From assembly GCA_018242505.1 (NCBI GenBank), contig JAFEBU010000074.1:1-64000 (forward strand): a DNA stretch of 64,000 bases, in the 5' to 3' direction. Position numbers and translations under genes: made by a program. The notes under the pieces were generated by a model that saw only the letters and a program-made list of their open reading frames with translations, had not been told where the DNA came from and ran no database searches. Each line of letters opens with the position of its first letter. Positions within the stretch are counted from its first letter, which is position 1. This DNA comes from Pseudomonadota bacterium. Its GTDB lineage: Bacteria > Pseudomonadota > Alphaproteobacteria > Reyranellales > Reyranellaceae. Of this stretch, positions 42,167 to 53,400 are shown piece after piece.

Positions 42167-43264
42167 ATGTCAAACACCCACTCCTTCGCCGCCGATTACA
42201 GCGAAGCCCGTGACAAGTTCCTTGCCGCCGCGCGCATCGCCGGCGCGGTGACCTCACGCTACGACAATCCCGGCAAGGGGCCGAAGGGCGAGGTGCTGTC
42301 GACCGATGTGGCACGCCTTGGCCCCGACGATGCCTCGAAGATCGTCGTCACCCTCTCGAGCACGCATGGCGTGGAAGGCTATTGCGGTTCGGGTTTCCAG
42401 GTCGATTGGCTGTCGACGGTCGGAGCTGCCGGCCTGCCAAGGGACACCGCGGTGTTGTTCGTGCACGCCATCAATCCCTATGGCTTCGCCTGGACGCGCC
42501 GGGTCACCGAAGAGGGCAACGACCTCAACCGCAACTATGTTGATCACACCAAGCCTTACCCGGTGAACGAAGGCTATCTCGAGATCGCCGACTGGCTGGT
42601 GCCGAAGGATTTCAGCGAAGCGGGTGTCAGGACGGCCGATGCCAAGCTTGCCGAATATCGCAAGAGAGTTGGAGATATAGCGTACTTTCGCGCCATCTCC
42701 GGCGGCCAGTACAGCCATTCCGACGGCATGTTCTTCGGCGGCGGCGGCCCGAGCTGGTCGAATCGCACCCTGCATGCGATCGCCGACCGGTTTCTCAAGG
42801 GTCGGAGCGATGTTGCGGTGATAGATTTCCATACTGGCCTCGGCCCTTATGGCTATGGCGAGCCGATCACACACTATGACATCGATTCTGCCGGCTCGCG
42901 CCGCGTGCGCGCCTTCTGGGGTGAGTCGGTGACCGAATCCAAACGGGGACAGACGGCTTCGCAGGCTCGCGATGGCCTTGGCCATTACGGCCTCAATCGC
43001 GTACTGACTGAACCCGAAACCCGACTCACCATGTGCACGATCGAATTCGGCACCTTCGATCGCGAACGAGGGCAGAAAGCGTTCCGCGCCGACCACTGGC
43101 TGCACAAATATGGCGATCCGCTCGGCAAGGAAGCGGAGCCGGTGCGCGCCGCCATGCGGCGCCAGTTCTACCCCGATACCGACGACTGGAAGGAAGCGGT
43201 GCTGTTTCGCGGCCATCAGGTCGTGCGCCAGGCCATCGCAGGGGTGCAACGGGGGCCGATCTGA
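42167..43264 (+). CDS. DUF2817 M14-like metallopeptidase-fold protein
   Basis: The 365-residue protein matches DUF2817, a branch of the M14 carboxypeptidase/succinylglutamate-desuccinylase clan. A probable zinc motif is STHGVEGYCGSG (His and Glu, about 64-75), followed by EEGNDLNRNYVDH, IDFHTGLGPYGYGEP (third histidine) and a C-terminal TIEFGTF that supplies the catalytic glutamate. There is no signal peptide. It may hydrolyse an amide or ester of a small molecule. ATG 42167 was preferred to GTG 42161 because GAGGTGG precedes it. Confidence 0.8.
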   Translation: MSNTHSFAADYSEARDKFLAAARIAGAVTSRYDNPGKGPKGEVLSTDVARLGPDDASKIVVTLSSTHGVEGYCGSGFQVDWLSTVGAAGLPRDTAVLFVHAINPYGFAWTRRVTEEGNDLNRNYVDHTKPYPVNEGYLEIADWLVPKDFSEAGVRTADAKLAEYRKRVGDIAYFRAISGGQYSHSDGMFFGGGGPSWSNRTLHAIADRFLKGRSDVAVIDFHTGLGPYGYGEPITHYDIDSAGSRRVRAFWGESVTESKRGQTASQARDGLGHYGLNRVLTEPETRLTMCTIEFGTFDRERGQKAFRADHWLHKYGDPLGKEAEPVRAAMRRQFYPDTDDWKEAVLFRGHQVVRQAIAGVQRGPI

Positions 43265-43360
43265 TCGGAAGCACGACCGATCGCGCTCCGGGGTTCTCGA
43301 TCCACAAAATGTCGTACGTTCGCGGTGGCGCCCGTCGGCCATCCTGCTACAAAGCCTGTC

Positions 43361-45295
43361 ATGCGTGCCTTGGCAGCGTTGCTCGCGTTCGTGGTCGTAA
43401 CCGCACTCAATCTCTTGTGGTGGTGGCTGCCCAACAGGCCGGTGGAGATCGCCGGCTGGACCAATACTCCTCTCCAGAGCGTCTCCTTTGCGCCTTATCG
43501 GCCGGGCCAGAGCCCGCTGTCGCGCACGTTCCCCACGCCGGACCAGATCGAGCAGGACCTGAAACGCCTGCAGGGGAAGGTGCAGGCGGTGCGCACCTAC
43601 TCGGCGGCCGAGAACCTCGAAACCGTGCCGCAACGTGCCGGCAAATACGGCCTCAAGGTCTGGGAAGGCGCTTGGCTGAACAGCAACGACAAGGAAAATC
43701 TCGAGCAGGTGAACCTGCTGATCGATCACGCCAACAGGTATCCCGACACGGTCGAGCGGGTGATCGTCGGCAATGAGGTCCTTCTACGCAAGGACCTGAC
43801 AGTCAATCAGCTCCGCAGCTACATCCGCATGGTGAAGCAGCGCGTCCGCCAGCCCGTGACCTATGCCGACGTGTGGGAATTCTGGCTGCGCAACCCGACG
43901 CTCGCCGACGATGTCGATTTCATCACCATCCATATCCTGCCCTACTGGGAAGACGAGCCGATCGGTATCGACAGGCGTGAGCCGGACGGACGGCCGAGCA
44001 TCGAAAAGCACATCCTCGACATCTATCACAGGGTGCAGGCACGCTTTCCCGGCAAGAAGATCGTGATCGGTGAAACCGGCTGGCCATCCGACGGTCGCAT
44101 GCGATCGGACGCCCGCCCTGGCCGCGTGGAGCAAGTCCGTTTCTTCTCTATGTTCCGCGCTTTGGCCGAGCGTGAACACTTCGACTACAACTTCGTCGAG
44201 GCCTTCGACCAGTACTGGAAAGCGCGCCAGGAAGGGACTGTCGGTGCGAGCTGGGGGCTGCTCGATGCTTATCGCAACGACAAGTTCGAGCTCGGCAAAC
44301 CCGTCGTTGCTGAGCCGCACTGGCGCATCCTGTTCGCCGTATCGACCCTGATATCGGGCTTTTTGCTGCTGGTCTTCACCGTGGGCCGAGAACGCGCCAA
44401 ATGGCGGCAGATCGCCGTGTTCGCCCTGTTCGCCCAGTTCATTGGCACCTGCTATGTCGAATCCGTCTGGATCGACGTGTCGCGCACTTTCTACCTCGAA
44501 AAATGGTTGGGCGTGGTGTTCTGGGCGGTGCTGCTGGGCGCTTTCAGCTACGCACTGCTGCGGGGAATTGCCGATAGCCTCACCGGGCGCATGGCCGACC
44601 CCTCGCTTTACGGCGCGCGGGTACGCGAGGCCTGGCGCGCCTGGCGCGAGTTGCCGCGCTTTCGCATCCTGCAGCGCGCCGACCTGATGGCGCAGATCCT
44701 CTACCTGGTGCTGACAGTTCTCTGCATCTTCTATCTCGTGGTGATCTCGATCGACTGGTATGACGGAGTCATTCGCCTGGGCGAGACCTGGTACCGGCAG
44801 ATCGCCATAGACGGCCGCTACCGGGATTTCCCGATCTGGAGTTTCGTCATTCCAAGCCTCTGCCTGATGGCCTGGAAAGTCGTCACCCTCTTCAGGACCC
44901 GGATGGGGCCGCGGCCGGCTCGACTGCTGCGGGCGCTTTCGTTCGGTCGCCTCCTGGGCTACGACACGAGCCGCGGCTACGTGCGCATGGATCGGACGCT
45001 GAGCCGGGTGAGGCCGGTGCTGCCGGAAATCATCCTGGCCGGCCTGCTGATCTTCTGGGCTGCCGTCATGGTGGTCACGGAAGGAGCCATCAAGCTCTAT
45101 GACGGCGGCGTTGGCGGTTTCATCGCTTCAGATGGCGGCCGCTGGGTAATCAGGACACTTTTCTGGAACATCCAATCGGATTGGCTGGCCGGCCTGGCCG
45201 TTGTGATGGCCATCCCATACCTCGCAACCATCTACTTATCGGTCCGCGAGCCACTGGCAGAACCGCCGCCAGACTCCTATACCAGCAAATGGTAG
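43361..45295 (+). CDS. membrane-bound GH17-type glycoside hydrolase
   Basis: The 644-residue protein starts with a signal-anchor helix (about 5-25). A periplasmic GH17-like TIM-barrel domain (about 35-320) follows. The acid/base glutamate is in VIVGNEVL (about 139) and the nucleophile in IVIGETGWPSDGR (about 238). The second half holds about six to eight membrane helices and no glycosyltransferase motif. GH17 enzymes cleave or transfer beta-1,3-glucan, so a role in making or branching a periplasmic or exported glucan is plausible. It is followed after 27 nt by a CoxG-like gene. The start MRALAALLAF follows a gap with no other gene. Confidence 0.82.
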   Translation: MRALAALLAFVVVTALNLLWWWLPNRPVEIAGWTNTPLQSVSFAPYRPGQSPLSRTFPTPDQIEQDLKRLQGKVQAVRTYSAAENLETVPQRAGKYGLKVWEGAWLNSNDKENLEQVNLLIDHANRYPDTVERVIVGNEVLLRKDLTVNQLRSYIRMVKQRVRQPVTYADVWEFWLRNPTLADDVDFITIHILPYWEDEPIGIDRREPDGRPSIEKHILDIYHRVQARFPGKKIVIGETGWPSDGRMRSDARPGRVEQVRFFSMFRALAEREHFDYNFVEAFDQYWKARQEGTVGASWGLLDAYRNDKFELGKPVVAEPHWRILFAVSTLISGFLLLVFTVGRERAKWRQIAVFALFAQFIGTCYVESVWIDVSRTFYLEKWLGVVFWAVLLGAFSYALLRGIADSLTGRMADPSLYGARVREAWRAWRELPRFRILQRADLMAQILYLVLTVLCIFYLVVISIDWYDGVIRLGETWYRQIAIDGRYRDFPIWSFVIPSLCLMAWKVVTLFRTRMGPRPARLLRALSFGRLLGYDTSRGYVRMDRTLSRVRPVLPEIILAGLLIFWAAVMVVTEGAIKLYDGGVGGFIASDGGRWVIRTLFWNIQSDWLAGLAVVMAIPYLATIYLSVREPLAEPPPDSYTSKW

Positions 45296-45322
45296 GGCTG
45301 GCCCGAAGAGCGGAGTTACTTC

Positions 45323-45778
45323 ATGGAAATCAAGGGCGAATATAGAATTGCGGCACCGCGGGAGAAGGTCTTCGCGGCGCTCAACGACCAGGCCATCCTG
45401 AAGGCCTGCATCCCCGGTTGTGAGTCGCTTGAGAAGTTGTCGGATACCGAGATGACCGCGAAGGTACGCCTGCGTATCGGGCCGGTGAGTGCGGCCTTCA
45501 GCGGCAAGGTCACGTTGTCCGACATCGATCCGCCGAACGGCTACAAGATTTCCGGGGAAGGGCAGGGTGGCGTCGCCGGCTTCGCCAAGGGGGGCGCCGT
45601 GGTCAAGCTTGCCGATGACGGCGGTGCCACGATCCTGACCTATGATGTCGACGCCCAGGTCGGCGGCAAGATCGCCCAGGTCGGTGCCCGCCTGATCTCG
45701 GGCACGGCCAAGAAACTCGCCGACCAGTTTTTCGGCAAGTTCGCCGAAAGCGTGGGAGCGCCGGCATCGGCGGAATAG
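45323..45778 (+). CDS. CoxG-like SRPBCC-domain protein
   Basis: The 151-residue protein is a CoxG-type START/SRPBCC domain. It starts MEIKGEYRIAAPREKVFAALND, contains LKACIPGCESLEKLSD and ends in GTAKKLADQFFGKFAE, all typical of carbon-monoxide-dehydrogenase subunit G. In Oligotropha, CoxG helps recruit CO dehydrogenase to the membrane; paralogues accompany many molybdenum hydroxylases. Here it precedes a form-II molybdenum hydroxylase operon, separated by a 41-codon membrane peptide gene. GGAG lies upstream of ATG 45323. Confidence 0.88.
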   Translation: MEIKGEYRIAAPREKVFAALNDQAILKACIPGCESLEKLSDTEMTAKVRLRIGPVSAAFSGKVTLSDIDPPNGYKISGEGQGGVAGFAKGGAVVKLADDGGATILTYDVDAQVGGKIAQVGARLISGTAKKLADQFFGKFAESVGAPASAE

Positions 45779-45784
45779 TCGATC

Positions 45785-45910
45785 ATGGCTCCGCCCGACG
45801 ACAATCTGCCGCCGGCCCCGTCTGCCGCGGTGCAGCGCGGCTACCGACACTGGACGATCATCGGCGCAGGCGCCGCGATCCTGATCATCGTGTTCCTGCT
45901 CAGCCGCTAG
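45785..45910 (+). CDS. 41-residue single-pass membrane peptide
   Basis: This short gene starts at ATG 45785, 6 nt after the CoxG-like stop, and ends at TAG 45908-45910. The product begins with a proline- and acid-rich cytoplasmic stretch (MAPPDDNLPPAPSAAVQRGYRH). It ends in one hydrophobic helix (WTIIGAGAAILIIVFLLSR). No family is recognised. Its codon use is like its neighbours and it is tightly spaced. It may anchor or assist the CoxG-like protein. Confidence 0.6.
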   Translation: MAPPDDNLPPAPSAAVQRGYRHWTIIGAGAAILIIVFLLSR

Positions 45911-46044
45911 GCGCGGCCTTTTGCCGACCGTTGTTCGTCATCCGTAATTCGCTTGACCGGCGTATCGCGTGCTTGCGACAGTCCAGAGAAGGCCTTGCTG
46001 CGTGTTCAGGCGCGGCGTGAACCGACATGTGAGGGAGAAGAAGA

Positions 46045-46530
<486 letters not shown>

Positions 46531-46532
46531 CG

Positions 46533-48917
46533 ATGACGACCGCAACCGGGATCGGCGCCCGGGTCAAACGGAGGGAAGATGTGCGCTTCCTGACCGGCAC
46601 TGGCCGCTATGTCGACGATCTGCCTCTCGCACGGGCAACGTACGCCTACTTCCTACGGTCGCCGCATGCTCACGCCAAGATCAAGGGCGTCGATCTTTCG
46701 GAAGCGGAGAAGATGCCGGGCGTGGTGGCGATCTTCACCGGCAAGGATCTGGCAGAAGCCAAGGTCGGCAGCCTGATCTGCGGATGGGTGGTGAAGGACA
46801 AGCACGGTGAGCCGCACAAGGCGCCGCCGCATCCGGTGCTGGCGGCCGATACCGTCCGCTATGTCGGCGATCCGGTTGTGATGGTCGTGGCCAACAGCCA
46901 CGACGAGGCCAAGGACGCTGCTGAAAAGATCAAGGTCGATTACGAAGTGCTGCCGGCCAATGTCGATCTGGCGAAAGCTCTCGACAAGGGTACGGCGCAG
47001 GTGCATGCGGAGGCACCCGGCAACCTGATCTATGACTGGGAACTCGGCGTGAAGGCGGACGTGGATGCGGCGTTCGCCAAGGCCGCGCATGTCACCAAGA
47101 TCGATATCGTCAACAACCGCCTGATCCCCAACGCGATGGAACCGCGGGCGGCGGCGGCGGAATACGACAAGGGCACGGGCCATTATACGCTCTGGTCGAC
47201 TTCGCAGAACCCGCACGTGCTGCGGCTGATCCTGTCGGCATTCGTCCTCGGTATTCCCGAGCACAAGCTGCGGGTGATCGCCCCCGATGTCGGCGGCGGC
47301 TTTGGCAGCAAGATTTTTTGCTACAATGAAGAGACGGCCGTATGCTGGGCTTCGAGCCGGGTCGGCCGCCCGATCAAGTGGACGGCGGAGCGCTCGGAAT
47401 CCTTCATGACCGACGCGCACGGCCGGGACCATGTGACCCATGCCGAGCTGGCGCTCGACAAGGACGGCAAGTTCCTGGCGCTCAAGGTCGAGACCATCGC
47501 CAACATGGGCGCCTATCTCTCGACCTTCTCGACCGCGGTGCCGACCTATCTCTACGCGACCTTGCTCGCCGGCCAGTACACAACACCGCTGATCTACGCC
47601 AACGTGAAGGCGGCGGTCACGCATACCGCACCGGTCGATGCCTATCGTGGCGCCGGTCGTCCCGAGGCGACGTTCGTGATCGAAAGCATTGTCTCGCAGG
47701 CGGCCAAGGACCTGAAGGTGGATCCGGCGGAGCTGCGTCGGAAGAACTTCATCCCGTCGACGGCATTCCCGTATCAGACACCGGTCGCCCTGCAATACGA
47801 TTCGGGTAACTACCCGCCGATCATCGACGAGGCGATGAAGATCGCCGATTACAGGGGCTTCGAGGCCCGTCGCGCTGAGGCCAAATCGCGCGGCAAGCTG
47901 CGCGGCATCGGCTTTTCCTCCTATATCGAGGCCTGCGGGCTCGCACCGTCACAGGTAATCGGCCAGTTGGGCGGCGGCGTCGGCCAGTGGGAATCGGCGC
48001 AGCTCAAGTTCAACCCGACCGGCAATGTGCAGGTCATCACCGGGTCGCACAGCCACGGCCAGGGCCATGAGACGACCTTTGCCCAGATCGTCTCGGACAA
48101 GCTCGGCGTGCCGCTGGAGAACATCGAGGTCGTCCACGGCGATACGTCGACGACGACATTCGGCATGGGTACCTACGGCTCGCGATCGCTCGCGGTCGGC
48201 GGGTCGGCCATCATGAAGGCGGCCGACAAGATCATCGCCAAGGGCAAGAAGATCGCGGCGCATCTCATGGAGGCCTCGGTCGACGATGTCGTTTTCGAGG
48301 ACGGCACCTTCAAGGTTGCCGGCACCGACAAGAACGTGCCGCTGGCGCAGGCCGTGTTCGCGGCCTACGTCCCGCACAACTATCCCCTGGCCGAGATCGA
48401 GCCGGGCATGGACGAGAACGCCTTCTACGATCCGGCGAATTTCGTCTATCCCGCCGGCACGCAGATCTGCGAGGTCGAGGTCGATCCCGACACCGGCGAG
48501 ACGCAGATCGTGAACTTCACCGCGGTCGACGACTTCGGCAACATCATCAATCCGATGATCGTCGAAGGGCAGGTCCATGGCGGCATCGCGCAGGGCGTGG
48601 GCCAGGCGCTCCTCGAGCATGCGGTCTACGACAAGGAGACAGGACAGCTCGTGAGCGGTTCGTACATGGACTACACCATGCCGCGCGCGGACGACGTGCC
48701 GTCGTTCAAGCTCGGCTACAAGGTCACGCCTTGCCCGCACAATCCGCTGGGCGTGAAGGGATGCGGCGAGGCCGGGGCGATTGCCGCTCCCGCCGCCGTC
48801 ATGAATGCCGTCCGCGATGCGCTGGCGCCGCTTGGCGTCACGCATGTGCCGATGCCGGCCACGCCGCTCAGTGTGTGGCAGCTCATCCATGGCGCTTCGC
48901 GCGCGGCGGCCGAGTAA
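46533..48917 (+). CDS. molybdenum hydroxylase large subunit, form II (xanthine-dehydrogenase family)
   Basis: The 794-residue molybdopterin-binding subunit has GIGARVKRREDVRFLTGTGRYVDD at the N terminus, DVGGGFGSKIFCYNEE (about 252-267) and the active-site loop AYRGAGRPEATF (about 369-380). A C-terminal LGVKGCGEAGAIAAPAAVMNA carries the catalytic glutamate. True CO dehydrogenases (form I) carry AYXCSFR in that loop. AYRGAGR marks form II, whose substrate is usually not CO and is often unknown. It uses molybdopterin-cytosine dinucleotide in related enzymes. It is flanked by the small and FAD subunits in the order S-L-M. Confidence 0.92.
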   Translation: MTTATGIGARVKRREDVRFLTGTGRYVDDLPLARATYAYFLRSPHAHAKIKGVDLSEAEKMPGVVAIFTGKDLAEAKVGSLICGWVVKDKHGEPHKAPPHPVLAADTVRYVGDPVVMVVANSHDEAKDAAEKIKVDYEVLPANVDLAKALDKGTAQVHAEAPGNLIYDWELGVKADVDAAFAKAAHVTKIDIVNNRLIPNAMEPRAAAAEYDKGTGHYTLWSTSQNPHVLRLILSAFVLGIPEHKLRVIAPDVGGGFGSKIFCYNEETAVCWASSRVGRPIKWTAERSESFMTDAHGRDHVTHAELALDKDGKFLALKVETIANMGAYLSTFSTAVPTYLYATLLAGQYTTPLIYANVKAAVTHTAPVDAYRGAGRPEATFVIESIVSQAAKDLKVDPAELRRKNFIPSTAFPYQTPVALQYDSGNYPPIIDEAMKIADYRGFEARRAEAKSRGKLRGIGFSSYIEACGLAPSQVIGQLGGGVGQWESAQLKFNPTGNVQVITGSHSHGQGHETTFAQIVSDKLGVPLENIEVVHGDTSTTTFGMGTYGSRSLAVGGSAIMKAADKIIAKGKKIAAHLMEASVDDVVFEDGTFKVAGTDKNVPLAQAVFAAYVPHNYPLAEIEPGMDENAFYDPANFVYPAGTQICEVEVDPDTGETQIVNFTAVDDFGNIINPMIVEGQVHGGIAQGVGQALLEHAVYDKETGQLVSGSYMDYTMPRADDVPSFKLGYKVTPCPHNPLGVKGCGEAGAIAAPAAVMNAVRDALAPLGVTHVPMPATPLSVWQLIHGASRAAAE

Positions 48918-48930
48918 CGGGAGGAAAGAG

Positions 48931-49728
48931 ATGTACGATTTCGCTTATCATCGCCCCAAGAGCCTCGCCGACGCGGCGACAGTGCTGAAGGGCAAGGACG
49001 AAGCCCGGCCGATGGCCGGTGGCATGACCCTGATCCCGACGCTGAAGCAGCGCCTGGCCCGGCCGACCGACGTTGTCGATCTCGGCGGCGTCAAGGAGCT
49101 TGCCGGCATCAAGGTCGAGGGGTCGAATCTCGTGATCGGCGCCATGACCAAACATGTGACCGTCGCGACCTCGGCCGATGTCAAGCGTATGATTCCGGCG
49201 CTGGCCGATCTCGCCGGCATGATCGGTGATCCGGCAGTCCGCAACCGCGGCACGATTGGCGGCTCGGTGGCCAATTCGGATCCGGCGGCGGATTATCCGG
49301 CGGCGGTGTTGGGATTGAACGCCACCATCACGACCAACACCGGCAAGCACGCGGCGGACAGCTTCTTCAAGGGACTGTTCGAGACAGCTCTCGGCGAAGG
49401 CGAGCTCATCACGTCCATCAGCTTCCCCAAGCCGGACAAGGCGGCTTACATGAAGTTCCGCAACCCTGCGTCGCGCTATGCGATGGTGGGCGTCTTCGTC
49501 GCCAAGACGGGCAACACCGTGCGCGTGGCGGTGACGGGGGCGGGACCGGCGGCGTTCCGCGTCAAGGCGATGGAAGATGCGCTGGCGAAGAACTTCACGT
49601 CGGAGGCGATCAAGGACATCAAGATCCCCGCGGACGGTCTCAACAGCGACATCCATGGCAGTGCCGAATATCGCGCCCATCTGGTGGGAGTCATGGCGCG
49701 CCGCGCGGTCGACGCCGCGAACAAGTAG
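48931..49728 (+). CDS. molybdenum hydroxylase, FAD-binding medium subunit (CoxM type)
   Basis: The 265-residue FAD subunit has the two flavin-binding motifs ARPMAGGMTLIPTLKQR (about 27-43) and IGGSVANSDPAADYPAAVL (about 110-128). The CO-dehydrogenase flavoprotein C-terminal domain then runs to the end. It accepts electrons from the 2Fe-2S subunit and passes them to a quinone or other acceptor. GGGAGGAAAGAG precedes ATG 48931, 13 nt after the large-subunit stop. It is the last gene of the operon and is followed by a terminator. Confidence 0.92.
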   Translation: MYDFAYHRPKSLADAATVLKGKDEARPMAGGMTLIPTLKQRLARPTDVVDLGGVKELAGIKVEGSNLVIGAMTKHVTVATSADVKRMIPALADLAGMIGDPAVRNRGTIGGSVANSDPAADYPAAVLGLNATITTNTGKHAADSFFKGLFETALGEGELITSISFPKPDKAAYMKFRNPASRYAMVGVFVAKTGNTVRVAVTGAGPAAFRVKAMEDALAKNFTSEAIKDIKIPADGLNSDIHGSAEYRAHLVGVMARRAVDAANK

Positions 49729-49755
49729 CCATCGCTTTATGGCAGAGCTAACGTC

Positions 49756-49782
49756 GGGCGCCTCGCAAGGGGCGCCCTTTAT
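49756..49782 (+). terminator. intrinsic terminator of the molybdenum hydroxylase operon
   Basis: A 7-bp stem, GGGCGCC (49756-49762) with GGCGCCC (49771-49777), and an 8-nt loop is followed by TTTAT. It lies 27 nt after the FAD-subunit stop and 10 nt before the pyroglutamyl peptidase ATG. Confidence 0.7.
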
Positions 49783-49791
49783 GCTGGCGGA

Positions 49792-50442
49792 ATGGACTGG
49801 ATGAAGGCACTGGTGACAGGCTTCGACGCCTTCGGAGGCGACAAGGTCAATCCCTCTTCGATGGCCGTGGGGCGGCTCAAGCGTCGGATGGGCGGTCTCG
49901 TGATCCACACTGCAACCCTTCCGACCTCCTATGCCCGGTCGGCCATCGCTCTGCGCAGCGCCATTCATGACGTTCGCCCCGACATCGTGCTGTGCGTGGG
50001 CCTGGCGGGCGGCCGCAGCGAGCTCAGCCTGGAGCGCGTCGCCATCAACGTCCAGGATGCGCGCATTCGCGACAACGACGGCAAGCAACCGATCGACCGG
50101 CCGGTGGTACGTGACGGGCCGGCGGCGTATTTCGCGACGCTTCCGATCAAGGCTTGCGTGGCCGAGCTGCGCAAGGCGGGACTACCGGCGGCGGTGTCCA
50201 ACAGCGCCGGCACCTTCGTCTGCAACCATGTGTTCTACGCGCTGATGGACATGGCTGGCCGGCACGATCTCGCCTTCCGCGGCGGCTTCCTGCACATCCC
50301 TTATCTGCCTGAGCAGGCCGCCGGCTTCGGGGGAGAACCCTCGATGGCAGCCGACGATATCGTCCGCGGCATCGAGATCGTGCTGTCCGTGAGCGCCGCG
50401 CGCACCCGGGACGTGCGCACGGCGGAGGCGCGACTCTCGTAA
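49792..50442 (+). CDS. pcp: pyroglutamyl-peptidase I family protein
   Basis: The 216-residue cysteine peptidase of family C15 has LVTGFDAFGGDKVNPSSMAV at the N terminus and the catalytic glutamate in LSLERVAINVQDARI (about 81-95). The cysteine lies in SAGTFVCNHVFYALMD (about 145) and the histidine in GGFLHIPYLPEQA (about 168). It removes N-terminal 5-oxoproline from peptides in the cytoplasm. Two in-frame ATGs (49792, 49801) are possible starts. It is convergent with the RND pump gene, 10 nt from its end. Confidence 0.9.
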   Translation: MDWMKALVTGFDAFGGDKVNPSSMAVGRLKRRMGGLVIHTATLPTSYARSAIALRSAIHDVRPDIVLCVGLAGGRSELSLERVAINVQDARIRDNDGKQPIDRPVVRDGPAAYFATLPIKACVAELRKAGLPAAVSNSAGTFVCNHVFYALMDMAGRHDLAFRGGFLHIPYLPEQAAGFGGEPSMAADDIVRGIEIVLSVSAARTRDVRTAEARLS

Positions 50443-50452
50443 GCCAAGGAGA

Positions 50453-53400
50453 TCATTCCGCTGCAACGGCGAGATGGGCGGGAAGGGTGTCGTTGGCCGC
50501 CGCCCTGTCGGCCGGCGGCTGCTTCACCCGGAACCATGCGGCGTAGAGCGCCGGTAGGAAGAGCAGCGTGAGGACGGTCGCGACCAGGAGGCCGCCCATC
50601 AGGGCGACCGCCATCGGGCCCCAGAAGACACTGCGCGACAGGGGGATCATGGCGAAGATCGCGGTGCCCGCCGTGAGCAGGATGGGGCGCGCTCGGCGGA
50701 CCGTGGCATCGATCACCGCGTCCCACGGTGCATGGCCGGCGGCCAGGTCCTGGTCGATCTGGTCGACCAGGATCACCGAGTTGCGCATGATCATGCCGGC
50801 GAGGGCGATCGTGCCCAGGAGCGACACGAAGCCGAATGGCTGGTTGAAGGCAAGCAGGAAGAACGACACGCCGATCATGCCAAGCGGTGCGGTCAGCACC
50901 ACGAGCGCAAGCTTGGAAAAGCTCCTGAGTTGCAACATCAGGAACAGCATCATCAGGAAGGCCATCACCGGCATGACCTTGAAGATGGAAGCTTGGCTCT
51001 TGGCGCTTTCCTCGCTGTCGCCGCCGACCTCGATGCGGTAGCCGGGCGGCAGCTCGGCGCGCACCGGCGCCAGCGCTTTGTCGATGCGTGCGGCGACATC
51101 CGGGCCCTGCACGCCGTTGGCGACGCTGGCCCGCACCGTCATCAGCAGGTCCTTGTTGCGGCGCCACAGGATCGGTTCCTCGAGCTCGAAATGCAGCTTG
51201 GCGAGCTGGGCAAGCGGGATCACCCCTCCGTTTGCCGTGCGCAGGTTGATCGCCTCCAGCCCGTCGAGGCTGAGGCGCTCCGACGGGATCGCACGAGCCA
51301 TGACATCGATCGTCTCGGTACCTTCGCGATACTGGGTTACGACCACACCCGACAGCAGTGTCTGCAGGGTGTTGCCAAGGAGCTGCGAATCGATGCCCAG
51401 TGCGCGGGCCTTGTTCTGATCGACCTCGAGTCGCACGCTCTTGGCGAGTTCGTTCCAGTCGAAGTTGATGTCGCGGGTGTCAGGGTCGGCCTTGAAGACT
51501 TGGCGAACCTTCTCGGCAACGGCGCGCACCTGCTGCGGATCGTCGCCCAGCACCCGAAACATCACCGGATAAGCGACCGGCGGGCCGTTCTGCAGGCGCT
51601 GCACGCGGGCCCGCACGGCTTCGAAGTCGTCGGCGAACAGTCGGGTCAGGGCCGCTTCGACGCGCTCGCGCGCTTCCAACCCCTTGGTCATGACGATGAC
51701 CTGGCCGAAGTTCGCGTTCTTCAGCTCCGGCACGGTCGGCAGATAGAAGCGCGGGCTGCCGGCGCCGATATAGGACGTGTAGAAGGCAACGTCCGGCTCG
51801 TTGGCGAGCCACTTCTCGAGCTTGGCGACCTCGGCATCAGTGGCGGCATAGGAAGCGCCCTGCGCCAGGCGGAGATCGACGATCAGTTCGGGCCGGTTGG
51901 CGGTAGGGAAAAACTGCTTCTGGACCAGGCCGAATGCCGCCATGGCGGCGACGAAGGCAATCCCGGTGACGGCGATGGTCGTCTTGCGCCAGGTCACGCA
52001 CCAGACGACCAGACGGCGGAAGAGCACGTAGAGCTGCCCCTGATAGGGATCGGCGTGCTGCGCTTTGGGTTGCGGCAGCAGGCGATAGCCGAGCCACGGC
52101 GTGAACAGTACGGCCACAAACCAGGATACGATCAGCGACAGGCCGACCACCCAGAAGATCGAGTTGGTGTATTCACCGGCGCTCGACCGGGCGAAGCCGA
52201 CTGGAACGAAGCCGGCCGCCGTAACCAGCGTGCCTGTCAACATGGGGAAGGCGGTCGATGTGTAGGCGAAGGTCGCGGCCTGCATGCGGCTAAAGCCCTG
52301 CTCGAGCTTCACCATCATCATCTCGACGGCGATGATCGCGTCGTCGACCAGCAGGCCCAGCGCGATGATCAGCGCGCCAAGCGAGATCCGCTGGAAGTCG
52401 ATGCCAAGCAGCATCATGCCGATGAAAGTGATGGCAAGCACCAGCGGCACCGACAGTGCGACGATGACGCCCGTGCGCATGCCTAGGCTCACGAAGGACA
52501 CGACGAGCACGATTGCCAGGGCTTCGCCCAGCGAGCGGATGAATTCGACGAAGGAGTCCTGCACGACTTCCGGCTGGTCGGCGATGCGATGGACGGTGAT
52601 ACCCACAGGCAGGTCGCGCTCGACCTGTGCCATCGTGGCATCCAGGGCCTTGCCAAGCGTCTGCACGTTGCCGCCCGGCGCCATGACGACTCCAAGTCCG
52701 ATCACCGGCCTGCCCTTGAAACGCATGGCGCTCTGTGGCGGGTCGACATAGCCGCGATGGATATCGGCGACGTCGCCGAGGGTGAGCATATAGCCGTTGG
52801 CGCTGAAGGGCAGGGAGGTGAGATCCTGCGCATCGGCCGGCACGCCATCGACGCGCACGGCGACGCGCTCGCCCCTGGTTTCGACAGTGCCTGAGGCCAC
52901 CACGGCGTTCTGCTTGCGCACCACGTCGAGGATCTGGTCGACGGGGACGCCCAGTGCCGCAAGGCGCGCATGGCTGAATTCGATATAGATCTTCTCGTCC
53001 TGCACGCCGAACAGGTCGACCTTGGTAACTTCGGGTACACGCAGTACCCGCTGCCGCACATCCTTGACGATCGCCTTCACATCGGCTGGCGAGAAGCCGT
53101 CGGCCTCGAAGGCCCAGATCAGGCTGTAAGTATCGCCGTATTCGTCGTTGAAGAAGGGCCCGACGACACCCTGCGGCAGCGTATTGCGGATGTCGCCGAC
53201 CTTCTTGCGCACCTGGTACCAGAGATCGGGCACCTTTGCCGGCGGGACGTCGTCGCGCAACGAGACGTAGATCACCGTCTCGCCGGGTTTGGTATAGCTC
53301 GTGACATTGTAGAAGTAGGGTAGTTCCTGCAGCTTGGTCTCGATCTTGTCGGTGACCTGCTGCTCGACCTCGCGCGCGGTGGCGCCCGGCCACGCCGCCG